A stretch of DNA of 64,000 bases, taken from positions 62,001 through 126,000 of the forward strand of contig CALCST010000017.1 of assembly GCA_937894065.1 (NCBI GenBank), read 5' to 3'. Origin of the DNA: an uncultured Parabacteroides sp. Lineage in GTDB: Bacteria > Bacteroidota > Bacteroidia > Bacteroidales > Tannerellaceae. Shown piece after piece: positions 26,809 to 36,137 of this stretch. How positions within the stretch are numbered: the stretch's first letter is position 1; every line of letters begins with the position of its first letter. The position numbers were made by a program, and so were the translations under genes. Below the pieces are notes generated by a model that saw only the letters and a list, made by a program, of their open reading frames with translations, was not told the origin of the DNA and made no database searches.

Positions 26809-27666
26809 TTAGCCATAAATAATATGACCGTTCTCGTCAGTATATTCTTCCATTCCTTTGCTGTACTGGTTCATAGCACGCAAACTCATACCCATGCTTG
26901 AGAAACCTCCATCGTGATAAAGATTCTGCATAGTCACCTTGCGAGTGAAGTCTGAGAACATCATTACGCAATAGTCAGCACATTCGTCAGCTGTAGCGTT
27001 GCCTAGCGGACTCATCTTGTTTGCAAAATCCATCAAGTGTTCCATACCTTTCACACCGTTACCGGCAGTAGTTGGAGTTGGAGACTGAGAGATTGTGTTG
27101 ATACGAACATTCTTTTCACGTCCATATATATAACCAAAGCTACGGGCAATTGATTCCAACAAACTCTTAGCATCAGCCATATCGTTATAACCAAAGAATG
27201 TACGCTGAGCAGCAACATAACTCAAAGCAACAACAGAACCATACTCAGCAATAGCATCCTGTTTCTTAGCTACCTGCAACATCTTATGGAATGAAATAGC
27301 TGAAATATCTAATGTCTTCTCAAGGAAGTTATAGTCCAAATCATCATATGTGCGTTTCTTGCGAACATTTGGACTCATACCAATTGAGTGGAGCACGAAA
27401 TCCACTGGACCGCCCAATATTTCCACAGACTTTGAAAATACAGTCTGAAGATCTTCAACACTTGTTGCATCTGCAGGAATAACTTCAGCGTTAAGTTTCT
27501 TGCCAAGTTCGTCAACTTGACCCATTCTGACAGCCATTGGTGTATTACTCAAAGTGATAACCGCACCTTCTTCAACTGCCTTTTCTGCCACTTTCCAGGC
27601 AATAGACATATCATTCAAAGCACCGAAGATAATACCTTTTTTGCCTTTCAATAAATTATGACCCAT
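26809..27666 (-). CDS. fabI: Enoyl-[acyl-carrier-protein] reductase (NADH)
   Basis: Last reductive step of fatty-acid elongation, cytoplasmic. I use the ATG at 27666 (MGHNLLKGKKGIIFGALND), which gives 285 residues; codons further upstream overlap the promoter. The short-chain dehydrogenase-like fold shows the cofactor loop GALNDMSIAWKVA and HSIGMSPNVRKK. The catalytic pair is in GYNDMADAK (Tyr-x6-Lys), followed by a C-terminal SSMGMSLRAMNQ block. It is about 20 residues longer than the E. coli enzyme, as in other Bacteroidetes. It has its own promoter and terminator, so it is monocistronic. Confidence 0.95.
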   Translation of the reverse strand: MGHNLLKGKKGIIFGALNDMSIAWKVAEKAVEEGAVITLSNTPMAVRMGQVDELGKKLNAEVIPADATSVEDLQTVFSKSVEILGGPVDFVLHSIGMSPNVRKKRTYDDLDYNFLEKTLDISAISFHKMLQVAKKQDAIAEYGSVVALSYVAAQRTFFGYNDMADAKSLLESIARSFGYIYGREKNVRINTISQSPTPTTAGNGVKGMEHLMDFANKMSPLGNATADECADYCVMMFSDFTRKVTMQNLYHDGGFSSMGMSLRAMNQYSKGMEEYTDENGHIIYG

Positions 27667-27691
27667 ACTTATACCTTTATATTTTACGGCG

Positions 27692-27722
27692 CAAAAATAC
27701 AATAAATCTGCTAGTTATGCAA
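27692..27722 (-). promoter_or_regulatory. Promoter of fabI
   Basis: TTG (27720-27722), a 20-bp spacer and TATTTTTG (27692-27699) on the minus strand match the Bacteroides promoter. The ATG is 26 bp downstream. Confidence 0.7.
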
Positions 27723-27732
27723 CTTTATTAAA

Positions 27733-30198
27733 TTATTCCCTATAATATATCCGTTTTACCCTTGGAGAAACAGATGTCATTATCTCATAAGGAATTGTTT
27801 TCAGACGTTCCGAAAGTTCGCTGACCGACAACTCGTCACCAAAGACTACAACCTTGTCGCCTTCCTTGGCATCTACATCTGTAACATCAATCATACAAGC
27901 ATCCATACATATGTTTCCGACAATCGGACAACGCTTTCCATTAACCAAAACCTCACCGTTACGGTTACTGAAATGTCTGTCCATACCATCAGCATAACCG
28001 ATAGGAATAATTGCAATCCTTGAGTCTCTGTCAACAAATGTCCTGCGGCTATATCCTATAGAATCCCCTTTTGGAACTTCCTGTATCTGCAATATAGTCG
28101 TCTTAAGAGTACTTACGTTTCTCAATCCCTTGATTCCCGAAGCACTTACTCCATACAATCCGATTCCCAAACGCACCATATCCATCTGATATTGCGGGAA
28201 ACGCTCAATACCTGCAGAGTTTAGAATATGTTTTATTACTTTATAATCCAAAAGAGATTCCAATTCAGCGGCAGCTTTCTGGAATTTCTCAATTTGTGAA
28301 AGTGTAAAATCATCAAACTCCGGAGAGTCACTTCCAGCAAGATGAGAGAATATTGAACGTACCTGAACTCCAGTCTGCAATGACAATCGCTTGCATATTT
28401 CCGGAACATCTTCCGGTCTGAAGCCCAGGCGATGCATTCCTGTATCAATCTTAATATGTATAGGATATGATGTTATGCCACGACGTTCGGTTTCCTTAAT
28501 CATTGCGTCCAGCAAACGGAAACTGTAAACTTCCGGTTCAAGATTATTCGAGAACATTACGTTGAAACTGCTGAATTCCGGATTCATCACCATTATAGGA
28601 ATTGTTATTCCTTCCTTACGCAAATCAGCACCTTCGTCAGCAACAGCAACGGCAAGATAATCACAACGATGTTCCTGTAATGTCTTTGCCAACTCAAATG
28701 AGCCTGCGCCATAAGCCGAAGCCTTCACCATACAAACCATCTTGGTTTCCGGCTTAAGTTTTGACCTGTAGAAATTATAGTTATGAACAACAGCATCCAG
28801 ATTAACCTCAAGGATAGTTTCATGCACTTTCTTTTCCAAGCATTCTGATATTTTCTCAAAACAGAAATGACGTGAACCTTTTATAAGAATTATCTCATCC
28901 CTGAAATTATCTTCCGAAAAAGATGCAAGGAATTCATCTGTTGTCTTATAAAATTCCTTCTCCAAAGTAAAGATGGATTCATATTCTTTCAAATCTCTTC
29001 CAATACCGATAAGACGGTCCACCTTTTTCCTCTCTATCAAATCAGCTACTTTCTTATAAAGAGATTTAGGCAATGTTCCCGACTGAAGAATGTCAGAAAG
29101 AATCAAAGTCGATTTCATATTCTTTCCAACTTTACGGCTTTGCAGGAAGTCCAATGCTATATCCAAAGAATTGATATCTGAATTATATGTATCATTTATA
29201 AGAGAGCAGTTGTTTATTCCATCTTTGACTTCGAGACGCATTGCAACCGGTTCCAGATGACGGAATTTCTCTGTGTCATTGACGCTTGTCGGCTTGAGAT
29301 AAAGCATTATGGCGATACAATGTATTACGTTCTCAATCGAAGCATCATCTGTAAACGGAATAACATAAACCCGATCAAATCCCAACTGAGTGCATCTGAT
29401 TACGGTTTCTGTCTTATGTTTTTCTATAGATTCAATATATAAAGGAGCGTCAGTGTCGGTTCTGCTCCATATTATAGCCTTATGAGAAAGACAAGATGCT
29501 TCGATAGCGTTTGCAATCAACATATTGTCGCCATCATAAATAATAGCTTCACATTCGGAAAACAAAGACAACTTCTCGAGGCATTTCTGGTTCATTGAGA
29601 CGAAATTCTCCTGATGGGCTTCACCAATGCTTGTGATAACACCAATAGTCGGAGCTATTATCGGCTGCAAATTATCCATTTCGTCCGGTTGGGAAATTCC
29701 TGCCTCAAATATTCCTAATGTATGTTTCTCGTTCATTGCCCATACAGAAAGAGGAACACCAAGTTGCGAGTTGTAGCTTCGTGGCGAACGGACTATATTA
29801 AACTCATTTCTCAACAATTGATAAAGAAATTCCTTAACTATTGTTTTGCCGTTACTACCGGTAATTCCTATAACAGGAATGGAGAATTGCTTGCGATGGA
29901 AAGTCACCAGCTTCTGCAATGCCCGAAGTGTATCTTTCACATAAAGGAAATTAGCATCAGGCATTGTTGAAAACTCCGGAAGATTTTCACTCACCACAAA
30001 GTTTCTGACTCTCAGATTATATAATTCTTTTATATATCTATGACCATCATTGGTCTTAGTTTTCAATGCAAAAAACAAGCTGGATTCCGGGAAAGATAAC
30101 CGGCGACTATCAGTAAGCAAAATACTTATATTATCATCATGCCACTCACTTGGTCTCGCATTTATAATTTCTGCCACCTGTTTTATCGAATACTCCAT
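27733..30198 (-). CDS. murF-alr: Bifunctional UDP-MurNAc-tripeptide:D-Ala-D-Ala ligase / alanine racemase (MurF-Alr fusion)
   Basis: One 821-residue protein joins two peptidoglycan precursor enzymes, a fusion known in Bacteroidetes. The MurF part (about 1-455) adds D-Ala-D-Ala to the UDP-MurNAc-tripeptide and has the Mur ATP loop TGSNGKT (113-119), GIFEAGIS and LINDTYNSDINS. The Alr part (about 462-821) makes D-alanine from L-alanine. It begins LEVNLDAVVHNYNFYRS, carries the PLP lysine K492 in CMVKASAYGAG, and has RLGIGLYGVSA and a C-terminal IGYADGMDR. Some MurF residues look more divergent than in stand-alone MurF, as usual for the fusion. The start lies 5 bp after the stop of the GSCFA gene, so the two are cotranscribed. 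Confidence 0.95.
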   Translation of the reverse strand: MEYSIKQVAEIINARPSEWHDDNISILLTDSRRLSFPESSLFFALKTKTNDGHRYIKELYNLRVRNFVVSENLPEFSTMPDANFLYVKDTLRALQKLVTFHRKQFSIPVIGITGSNGKTIVKEFLYQLLRNEFNIVRSPRSYNSQLGVPLSVWAMNEKHTLGIFEAGISQPDEMDNLQPIIAPTIGVITSIGEAHQENFVSMNQKCLEKLSLFSECEAIIYDGDNMLIANAIEASCLSHKAIIWSRTDTDAPLYIESIEKHKTETVIRCTQLGFDRVYVIPFTDDASIENVIHCIAIMLYLKPTSVNDTEKFRHLEPVAMRLEVKDGINNCSLINDTYNSDINSLDIALDFLQSRKVGKNMKSTLILSDILQSGTLPKSLYKKVADLIERKKVDRLIGIGRDLKEYESIFTLEKEFYKTTDEFLASFSEDNFRDEIILIKGSRHFCFEKISECLEKKVHETILEVNLDAVVHNYNFYRSKLKPETKMVCMVKASAYGAGSFELAKTLQEHRCDYLAVAVADEGADLRKEGITIPIMVMNPEFSSFNVMFSNNLEPEVYSFRLLDAMIKETERRGITSYPIHIKIDTGMHRLGFRPEDVPEICKRLSLQTGVQVRSIFSHLAGSDSPEFDDFTLSQIEKFQKAAAELESLLDYKVIKHILNSAGIERFPQYQMDMVRLGIGLYGVSASGIKGLRNVSTLKTTILQIQEVPKGDSIGYSRRTFVDRDSRIAIIPIGYADGMDRHFSNRNGEVLVNGKRCPIVGNICMDACMIDVTDVDAKEGDKVVVFGDELSVSELSERLKTIPYEIMTSVSPRVKRIYYRE

Positions 30199-30203
30199 CT
30201 TTA

Positions 30204-31187
30204 TTACAGTTTAGATTCTACAAACATTTTCTCTTCTGTGAAATCAAAGTAAGGAAATTTCTCTCTAATTCCATCAATCTTTAACAAAGTTTGAAACATA
30301 AATTGGCGATAAGCTTCGCTCTCCGGCCTGAAAGGACGGTGGGCAATGGCTTTCCGTATTTCTTCGATTTCTTTCATTACCTCTTTTGACTGAGGCGTGA
30401 TATAATACTCACAGAACTTTTCCCAAATATAATTTACTGCCAGTGGCGACGGATGAATCATGTCATCGGCATAAAACCTGTAATCACGAAGTTCGTCCAT
30501 CACTATTTCGTAAGATGGGAAATAATCTATTTTACCAACAAATTTCCTTTTCAATTCATCAACGGCTAAAAGCAAGGTTGCCTTACTCAGCTGGTTTTCG
30601 TGAGCCCCGTCTTTCCAATGGCGTATCGGACTGACCGTAAACAAAACATTCATTCCCGGATTTACAGAAAACAAATCATTCAGCAATAAGGACCAATCCT
30701 CAACAATTTCGTCCACATTCAAGCGTTCACGGACAAACATCTTTTCCGGCAGTTTGTGGCAATTTGATACTATTTCTCCCGTACTCTTCAGTTTATAAAC
30801 CCATGCTGTTCCTAACGTAACCACCAGAACGGACGCAGTTCTGATTCTTTCTGCCGCTTTCACAAAACGTGAGTTTATAAGCTCAAGACATCCGTTTTCC
30901 GTATCTGCCGAGAAACTTCCATGATGCATAAAGCTATAATATATACCTTTTTCGCAGAACAAATCTGACACAGAAAAAGGTTTTCCATTGAGAAGCAACC
31001 TTAACGCACGGCTAATAGAAGAAGGATTATACTGTATGCCAAACGGATTTATATCTATGGAGAACTTTGAATACGCTAGTTGCTTACCGATATTTTCTGC
31101 AAAGCAAGAACCTAACAACAGAAATCTGTCAGTATAATCATATTTCCGTTTTACTTCAGGGAAAGTTATTTTCGTAAAGAAATCCAT
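30204..31187 (-). CDS. GSCFA domain-containing protein
   Basis: Protein of 327 residues, starting at the ATG at 31187 (MDFFTKITFPEVKRKYD); the longer frame upstream runs through a terminator. It carries the signature LLLGSCFAEN (24-33). This puts it in the GSCFA family, which is related to SGNH-type hydrolases: the serine of GSCFA and the late DDMIHPSPLAVNYIWE (Asp-His) would form the active site. No signal peptide is seen. The biochemical role is unknown. Its tight link to murF-alr, 5 bp apart, suggests a function connected to envelope building, but that is inference. Confidence 0.9.
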   Translation of the reverse strand: MDFFTKITFPEVKRKYDYTDRFLLLGSCFAENIGKQLAYSKFSIDINPFGIQYNPSSISRALRLLLNGKPFSVSDLFCEKGIYYSFMHHGSFSADTENGCLELINSRFVKAAERIRTASVLVVTLGTAWVYKLKSTGEIVSNCHKLPEKMFVRERLNVDEIVEDWSLLLNDLFSVNPGMNVLFTVSPIRHWKDGAHENQLSKATLLLAVDELKRKFVGKIDYFPSYEIVMDELRDYRFYADDMIHPSPLAVNYIWEKFCEYYITPQSKEVMKEIEEIRKAIAHRPFRPESEAYRQFMFQTLLKIDGIREKFPYFDFTEEKMFVESKL

Positions 31188-31206
31188 TATAAATATTATT
31201 GCAATA

Positions 31207-31246
31207 AAAACACTGCGATGTTTTTTCGGAAACATCGCAGTGTTTT
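31207..31246. terminator. Terminator between cstA and the GSCFA gene
   Basis: AAAACACTGCGATGTTT and its complement (about 31207-31222 and 31230-31246) form a long stem with A and T runs on both sides, effective in both directions. It follows the cstA stop on the minus strand. Confidence 0.8.
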
Positions 31247-31322
31247 TTATAGGGAATCAAATATGTAAATTCTATTATTTAACTATAGAATTATTATTAC
31301 TTATTCTATAAAATCAGATATT

Positions 31323-32738
31323 TCAGCAAACAGACTGACGACGTTTCCAGGCAAAGAAAATAAATGCACTGACGACAACAGCCAAAAGACCTATAATCAA
31401 TCCAACCTCATAATTGATACCGAAACCTTCGGGAGCAACCAAAATATAAGTAGAACAAACAGCAGTCATAAACAATGCCGGGATGAGAGTCACCCAATAA
31501 CAAAGCTTTTCCTTAGTCAGATAAACAGTCAAAGCCCACAATGTAAATACTGCCAAAGTCTGATTACACCATGCAAAATATCTCCAAATCATATCAAAGC
31601 CATTCTTGTCTTTCAGAGAATACATCAACAAAGCAATAGCTATAATAAACATTGGGATTGATATTAGCAATCTCTTGGATATACTTTTCTGCTCCAGATT
31701 AAGGAAATCGGCAACGATCAATCTAGCCGAACGGAAAGCTGTGTCACCGGAAGTAATAGGAGCAGCAATGACACCTAAGATTGCCAATATACCTCCGACA
31801 GTTCCCAACCAGTTCTTTGTTATGCTGTCAACAACAACTGCAGCATTGCTTTCTTCCATTCCATTTTCTCCGAAGAAATATGTAGCAGCTGCTGCCCAAA
31901 TCAAAGCAACAATACCTTCAGTAATCATTGCTCCGTAGAATACGGGATAAGCGTGCTTCTCGTTAGTAAGACAACGAGCCATCAACGGACTTTGAGTGGC
32001 ATGGAAACCGGAAATAGCTCCACAGGCAATGCTGACAAACATTATAGGGAAAATTGGTAATCCTTCAGGATGTGTATTTGTCAATCCATCTGTTATCTCA
32101 GGCAAATCTGGATTATTAACAAAAAGCATCACCAAAATGCCGACTGCCATAAACAACAAAGCTATCGCAAACAATGGATAAACTTTTCCGATAATTTTAT
32201 CAACAGGAAGAAGTGTTGCCAATATATAATAAAGGAAAACAACAATTATCCAAAAGAAAGTATCCAGATGTTCCGGAGTTAGACTTGCAAGCAAGCCGGC
32301 TGGTCCGGCAACAAATACGACACCGACCAGAACCATCAGAACAACAGTGAAACCACGCATAAACTGCTTGAAGTTATTTCCAAGGAAACGTCCTATAATT
32401 TCCGGCAAACTTTCACCGTCATGACGAAGAGACAAAACACCGGCTATGAAATCATGAACTGCTCCGGCAAATATACTTCCCAAAACAATCCATAAAAACG
32501 ATGCAGTTCCGAATTTTGCACCCATTATTGCACCGAATATAGGACCAAGTCCGGCAATATTCAGAAACTGAATCATAAATATTTTCCACGTTGGCATTGG
32601 TATATAGTCAACGCCATCCTGTTTGAGGAATGCAGGAGTCTTGCGTGAAGGGTCAAGTTTCATCATTCTTTCCAGGAACTTTCCATAAAAGAAATATCCC
32701 AGGATTAGAGTAAGCAAACAAAGTGAGAATGTTATCAT
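31323..32738 (-). CDS. CstA-family carbon starvation / peptide or pyruvate transporter
   Basis: Inner-membrane protein of 471 residues, taken from the ATG at 32738 (MITFSLCLLTLILGYFFYG); the frame extends 14 codons upstream into a terminator. There are more than ten hydrophobic segments. CstA-family wording includes the N-terminal GKFLERMMKLDPSRKTPA, NIAGLGPIFGAIMGA, GSIFAGAVHDFIAG and ISGFHATQSPLMARCL. It is the shorter, single-domain form found in Bacteroidetes, and in E. coli the family takes up peptides or pyruvate. It stands alone between terminators on both sides. Confidence 0.9.
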   Translation of the reverse strand: MITFSLCLLTLILGYFFYGKFLERMMKLDPSRKTPAFLKQDGVDYIPMPTWKIFMIQFLNIAGLGPIFGAIMGAKFGTASFLWIVLGSIFAGAVHDFIAGVLSLRHDGESLPEIIGRFLGNNFKQFMRGFTVVLMVLVGVVFVAGPAGLLASLTPEHLDTFFWIIVVFLYYILATLLPVDKIIGKVYPLFAIALLFMAVGILVMLFVNNPDLPEITDGLTNTHPEGLPIFPIMFVSIACGAISGFHATQSPLMARCLTNEKHAYPVFYGAMITEGIVALIWAAAATYFFGENGMEESNAAVVVDSITKNWLGTVGGILAILGVIAAPITSGDTAFRSARLIVADFLNLEQKSISKRLLISIPMFIIAIALLMYSLKDKNGFDMIWRYFAWCNQTLAVFTLWALTVYLTKEKLCYWVTLIPALFMTAVCSTYILVAPEGFGINYEVGLIIGLLAVVVSAFIFFAWKRRQSVC

Positions 32739-32758
32739 ATTTCTACTATAAAAAAATT

Positions 32759-32811
32759 GCCATGCCAATATGCCTTTCAATTATTACTCTCAAGGGGCAT
32801 AATGGCATGGC
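32759..32811 (-). terminator. Terminator at the end of the dcw operon
   Basis: GCCATGCCAATATGCC (32759-32774) and GGCATAATGGCATGGC (32796-32811) pair at 15 of 16 positions, and a run of T's follows on the minus strand. It is the first clear terminator after the division gene cluster. Confidence 0.85.
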
Positions 32812-32833
32812 TTTATTGTTATATTATAATCAT

Positions 32834-33283
32834 TTAAGCCAAAAGACGCTTTACTGTTTCTGAAATTGCACGACCTTCAGCACGACCTGCCAAAGCCTTT
32901 GAAGCTACACCCATAACTTTACCCATATCTTTAGGTCCGGCTGCGCCTACCTGTGCAATAATGTTCTTCAATTCGTTTTCAAGCTCCTCAGCACTCATCT
33001 GCTGTGGCAAATATTTTTCCAAAACAGCTACCTGAGCCAATTCGGCATCAGCCAAATCCTGACGTCCCTGACCAACATAAATAGAAGCAGAATCTTTTCC
33101 CTGTTTTACAAGTTTCTGAATCAACTTCAATGCATCAGCATCAGAAAGTGTATCATTTGCACCCGGAGCAGTTTTTGCTTCCAGAAAAACTTTTTTTACG
33201 TTTCTCAAAGTTTCCAAAGCTACTTTGTCTTTCGCTTTCATTGCGTTTTTAATGTCTTCACTGACCTTTTCAAACAAATCCAT
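32834..33283 (-). CDS. GatB/YqeY domain protein
   Basis: Small cytoplasmic protein of 149 residues with the YqeY fold: MDLFEKVSEDIKNAMKAKDK at the start, then ALETLRNVKKVFLEAK, and GKVMGVASKALAGRAEGR near the end. The family resembles the tRNA-binding tail of the amidotransferase GatB, but the role of the stand-alone protein is not settled. It follows ftsZ by 17 bp and precedes the operon terminator, so it is the last gene of the dcw unit. Confidence 0.92.
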   Translation of the reverse strand: MDLFEKVSEDIKNAMKAKDKVALETLRNVKKVFLEAKTAPGANDTLSDADALKLIQKLVKQGKDSASIYVGQGRQDLADAELAQVAVLEKYLPQQMSAEELENELKNIIAQVGAAGPKDMGKVMGVASKALAGRAEGRAISETVKRLLA

Positions 33284-33300
33284 ATTATAGAATTTTATTA

Positions 33301-34623
33301 TTAAAAACTAATCACTGCTTTATTTCCTGAGGAAGATGAACCTCCATTATTATCGTTGCCAGATGTAGGCACACGGCGGAACTGCATAACGTCTCTGCTG
33401 TTTCGTTTATAAGTCGGTGTATTCTCAAGGAAATTTATAAATGTATCGTCATCGTCTTCCAGTTCCTTTGATGAAAGCACCACAACTTCGGCACGAGGGC
33501 GGAAAGACATATAACCTTTATAATAACGGCTGATAAGATTGTTTTCCTCTTCTTTCTGTTTCTGTAGAGCACGTTCACGCTCTGCGGCAGCACGACGTTC
33601 CTCTTCCGAACCAATAGACTGCTGCTGGTCTGACAATACATCTTCCAAACCAAAACCGGTAACAAGAATAGTAATCTTTATCTTTGAACCAAGAGAATCA
33701 TCAAATCCATGTCCCCATTTAACTTCGTATTCAGTGTTGAATCTTGCCATGAAATTATGGATATCATCCATTTCATCAATTCTCAAAGCATCTTCATGAC
33801 TATAATAAATAACGAAAGCAACTCGCTGGGCATTGAATATATTATCTATATCGTTTACTAATGTACTTCTCAAAGCTTCATCGATAGCACGCTGCAAACG
33901 TCTTTCACCTTCAGCATAACCAACACTTATCAAAGCTACACCACTATTGCGCATTGTAAAGTCAACATCGGCAAAGTCGACATTCTGCTCTAAATCTGTA
34001 GTAATGATTTCTGCAATACTTTTAGCCGCAACTGTCAATGTTTCGTCAGCCTTCTTATAAGCCTGAGGAACACTCATTCTTTCTTCAGAATAAAGCTCGC
34101 GCAAACGCTCATTGTTTATTACCAACAGAGCATCTACATTCTGCGCCATTTCTTTTACACCCTTAACAGCCTTTACAATCTTAGGACGACCTTCGAAAAG
34201 GAACGGGATAGTAACAATACCCACAGTCAATATTCCCATTTCCTTAGAAATCTTAGCTACGATAGGTCCGGCTCCTGTTCCTGTACCTCCGCCCATACCG
34301 GCAGTGATAAATGCCATCTTAGTTCCATCATTAAGCATAGAACGGATGTCACCTTCACTTTCCATAGCGGCTTTCATACCTCTTTCAGGAACGTTTCCCG
34401 AACCAAGTCCGCTTGTTGTGTTACGGCCAATAAGCAATTTATTTGGTACTTCAGATTTATGCAATGCTTGATTATCAGTATTACATAAAACAAAAGAAAC
34501 ATTATCAATACCTTCTTTATACATATTAGTAACGGCATTACCACCACCGCCACCAACTCCAATAACTTTAATCAAAGTCTGCGAGTATGAAGGAACTCCA
34601 AAATTTAGTATTTCATTATCCAT
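33301..34623 (-). CDS. ftsZ: Cell division protein FtsZ
   Basis: Tubulin-like GTPase that forms the cytokinetic ring. The 440 residues carry the nucleotide loops VGGGGGNAV (23-31) and GGGTGTGAGP (111-120, the tubulin signature), then NVDFADVDFTMRNSGVALIS and the T7-like end of the core. After the core (about residue 330) there is a long charged linker with EERRAAAERERALQKQKEE. The protein ends in VPTSGNDNNGGSSSSGNK rather than the usual conserved short C-terminal FtsZ peptide. PTYKRN near residue 405 may stand in for it. It begins 28 bp after ftsA. Confidence 0.97.
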   Translation of the reverse strand: MDNEILNFGVPSYSQTLIKVIGVGGGGGNAVTNMYKEGIDNVSFVLCNTDNQALHKSEVPNKLLIGRNTTSGLGSGNVPERGMKAAMESEGDIRSMLNDGTKMAFITAGMGGGTGTGAGPIVAKISKEMGILTVGIVTIPFLFEGRPKIVKAVKGVKEMAQNVDALLVINNERLRELYSEERMSVPQAYKKADETLTVAAKSIAEIITTDLEQNVDFADVDFTMRNSGVALISVGYAEGERRLQRAIDEALRSTLVNDIDNIFNAQRVAFVIYYSHEDALRIDEMDDIHNFMARFNTEYEVKWGHGFDDSLGSKIKITILVTGFGLEDVLSDQQQSIGSEEERRAAAERERALQKQKEEENNLISRYYKGYMSFRPRAEVVVLSSKELEDDDDTFINFLENTPTYKRNSRDVMQFRRVPTSGNDNNGGSSSSGNKAVISF

Positions 34624-34651
34624 GATACTAGTATTTTATGTATTATACTGA

Positions 34652-36133
34652 TTAATAATCTTTATCATCAACATTCGTCATTTTGTCGAACATATCCTTA
34701 AATCCTGAGAAGAGACCACCAAAATGGCTTTTCTTTTGGGCCTTTTTATTATTATTGTTCTCTGTTGAATTATTTTGCTTCTCAGTCTCAGTTACTGTTT
34801 GTTTCTGGACATTAGTATCCTCAACAGAAACTCTAGGCTTTTCTTCCACTATAACTTCAGGCTTAGGGACTACAACCTGAGGTTCAGGTTTCTCCACTTC
34901 CTTAACTTCAGGAACTTTCTTTTCAACAGGTTTGCTTATAATTGTTGGAATAATCTTATGTTCCGGCTCGGCAGGCTTCTGCATACAGTTTTCTTTACCC
35001 TGCAACAACAAAGCTGCGGCAAGAGTATATTCTGTATTGTTGACAATCATATCCTTTGAATCAACCAAGTCACGACGAGCTGAAGCATAACGCACTTCCA
35101 TATTCAGACGATTGCTCAACGCTTCACGCATATTCTTCAAAGCAGAACCACCTCCAGAAATAACAACCTTATAATTTGATTCTTTTGTTATACCAGCATC
35201 AGCCAAACGAGCATAAACATTCTCAATTATCTCTCTAGAACGAGCCTCAACGATTTCATTCAAGTCAATAAGTTTGATTTCACTCAAACCAACTTTGTCA
35301 GTTCTGCTTATCTCGATTACCTGTTGTTCTGAATCTTTTTCTATGATGGCACTACCATAAGCTCTCTTCAAACGCTCTGCTTCCTGTTCAGAAACATTCA
35401 AGCTCTTGATATCACGAGTTATCAGATTGCTACCGAAAGGCAAAACATAAAGCATCTGTAGTTTACCGTTCTTATATGCAGAAACAGAAGTAACTCCTGC
35501 ACCGAAATCAATCAGGATGCAACCCTGTCTTTTCTCCTGCTCTGTCAAAACGAAATCACCCAAAGCCAATGGAGAAACAATTATTGCCGGAATTTCGCAT
35601 TTTATTCTTGCAGCAAGATTCTTTTCAATAGAAGAACGCAACAAAGGACGTCCTACTATAAGCTTATATCTTGCCTCAATTCTTGAACAAGTAACACCTA
35701 TAGGATTAATATCTTCCTTTCCATCCAAATAATACACAGGAGCAGCTATAGCAAAAACATCAATTTTTGAAGGTTTGTAAGTCAAACATTCCTCATCCAA
35801 ACTCCTCAACACGCTTTCAGTTATTTCAGTTTCCGTACCAAGAACTTTTGATACGACGTGTTCAACAGAATGAAGAGAATAACCTCCAATACCAATATAT
35901 ACTTTTGATATTTTTGCCCCGCCTAGTTTATTTTCAAGCTTCCGAAGCAAGGCTGTTATTTTATATGCTGTATCCTCAACATTATATACACATCCTCTCC
36001 TCATACACATATCGGATTTCTCCAATTCGTATATAATGTTAGTCAATGCACCTGATTCGTTCTTAGTCCCGACCATTCCGACAATATGAGATGTCCCAAG
36101 GTCAATAGCTGCTATAAAGTCCGTGTATATCAT
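34652..36133 (-). CDS. ftsA: Cell division protein FtsA
   Basis: Actin-like protein that tethers FtsZ to the membrane. Starting at the ATG at 36133 (MIYTDFIAAIDLGTSHIVGMVG) it has 493 residues; the frame upstream opens with TTG inside ftsQ. The phosphate loop AIDLGTSH and the adenosine loop VVISGGGSALKNM are visible. The last 110 residues are an extension: a Pro/Glu/Lys/Val-rich linker, an Asn-rich stretch, then an amphipathic tail HFGGLFSGFKDMFDKM that probably serves as the membrane anchor. E. coli FtsA has only a very short tail. The start is 4 bp after the ftsQ stop and the end 28 bp before ftsZ. Confidence 0.96.
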   Translation of the reverse strand: MIYTDFIAAIDLGTSHIVGMVGTKNESGALTNIIYELEKSDMCMRRGCVYNVEDTAYKITALLRKLENKLGGAKISKVYIGIGGYSLHSVEHVVSKVLGTETEITESVLRSLDEECLTYKPSKIDVFAIAAPVYYLDGKEDINPIGVTCSRIEARYKLIVGRPLLRSSIEKNLAARIKCEIPAIIVSPLALGDFVLTEQEKRQGCILIDFGAGVTSVSAYKNGKLQMLYVLPFGSNLITRDIKSLNVSEQEAERLKRAYGSAIIEKDSEQQVIEISRTDKVGLSEIKLIDLNEIVEARSREIIENVYARLADAGITKESNYKVVISGGGSALKNMREALSNRLNMEVRYASARRDLVDSKDMIVNNTEYTLAAALLLQGKENCMQKPAEPEHKIIPTIISKPVEKKVPEVKEVEKPEPQVVVPKPEVIVEEKPRVSVEDTNVQKQTVTETEKQNNSTENNNNKKAQKKSHFGGLFSGFKDMFDKMTNVDDKDY

Positions 36134-36137
36134 ATTA

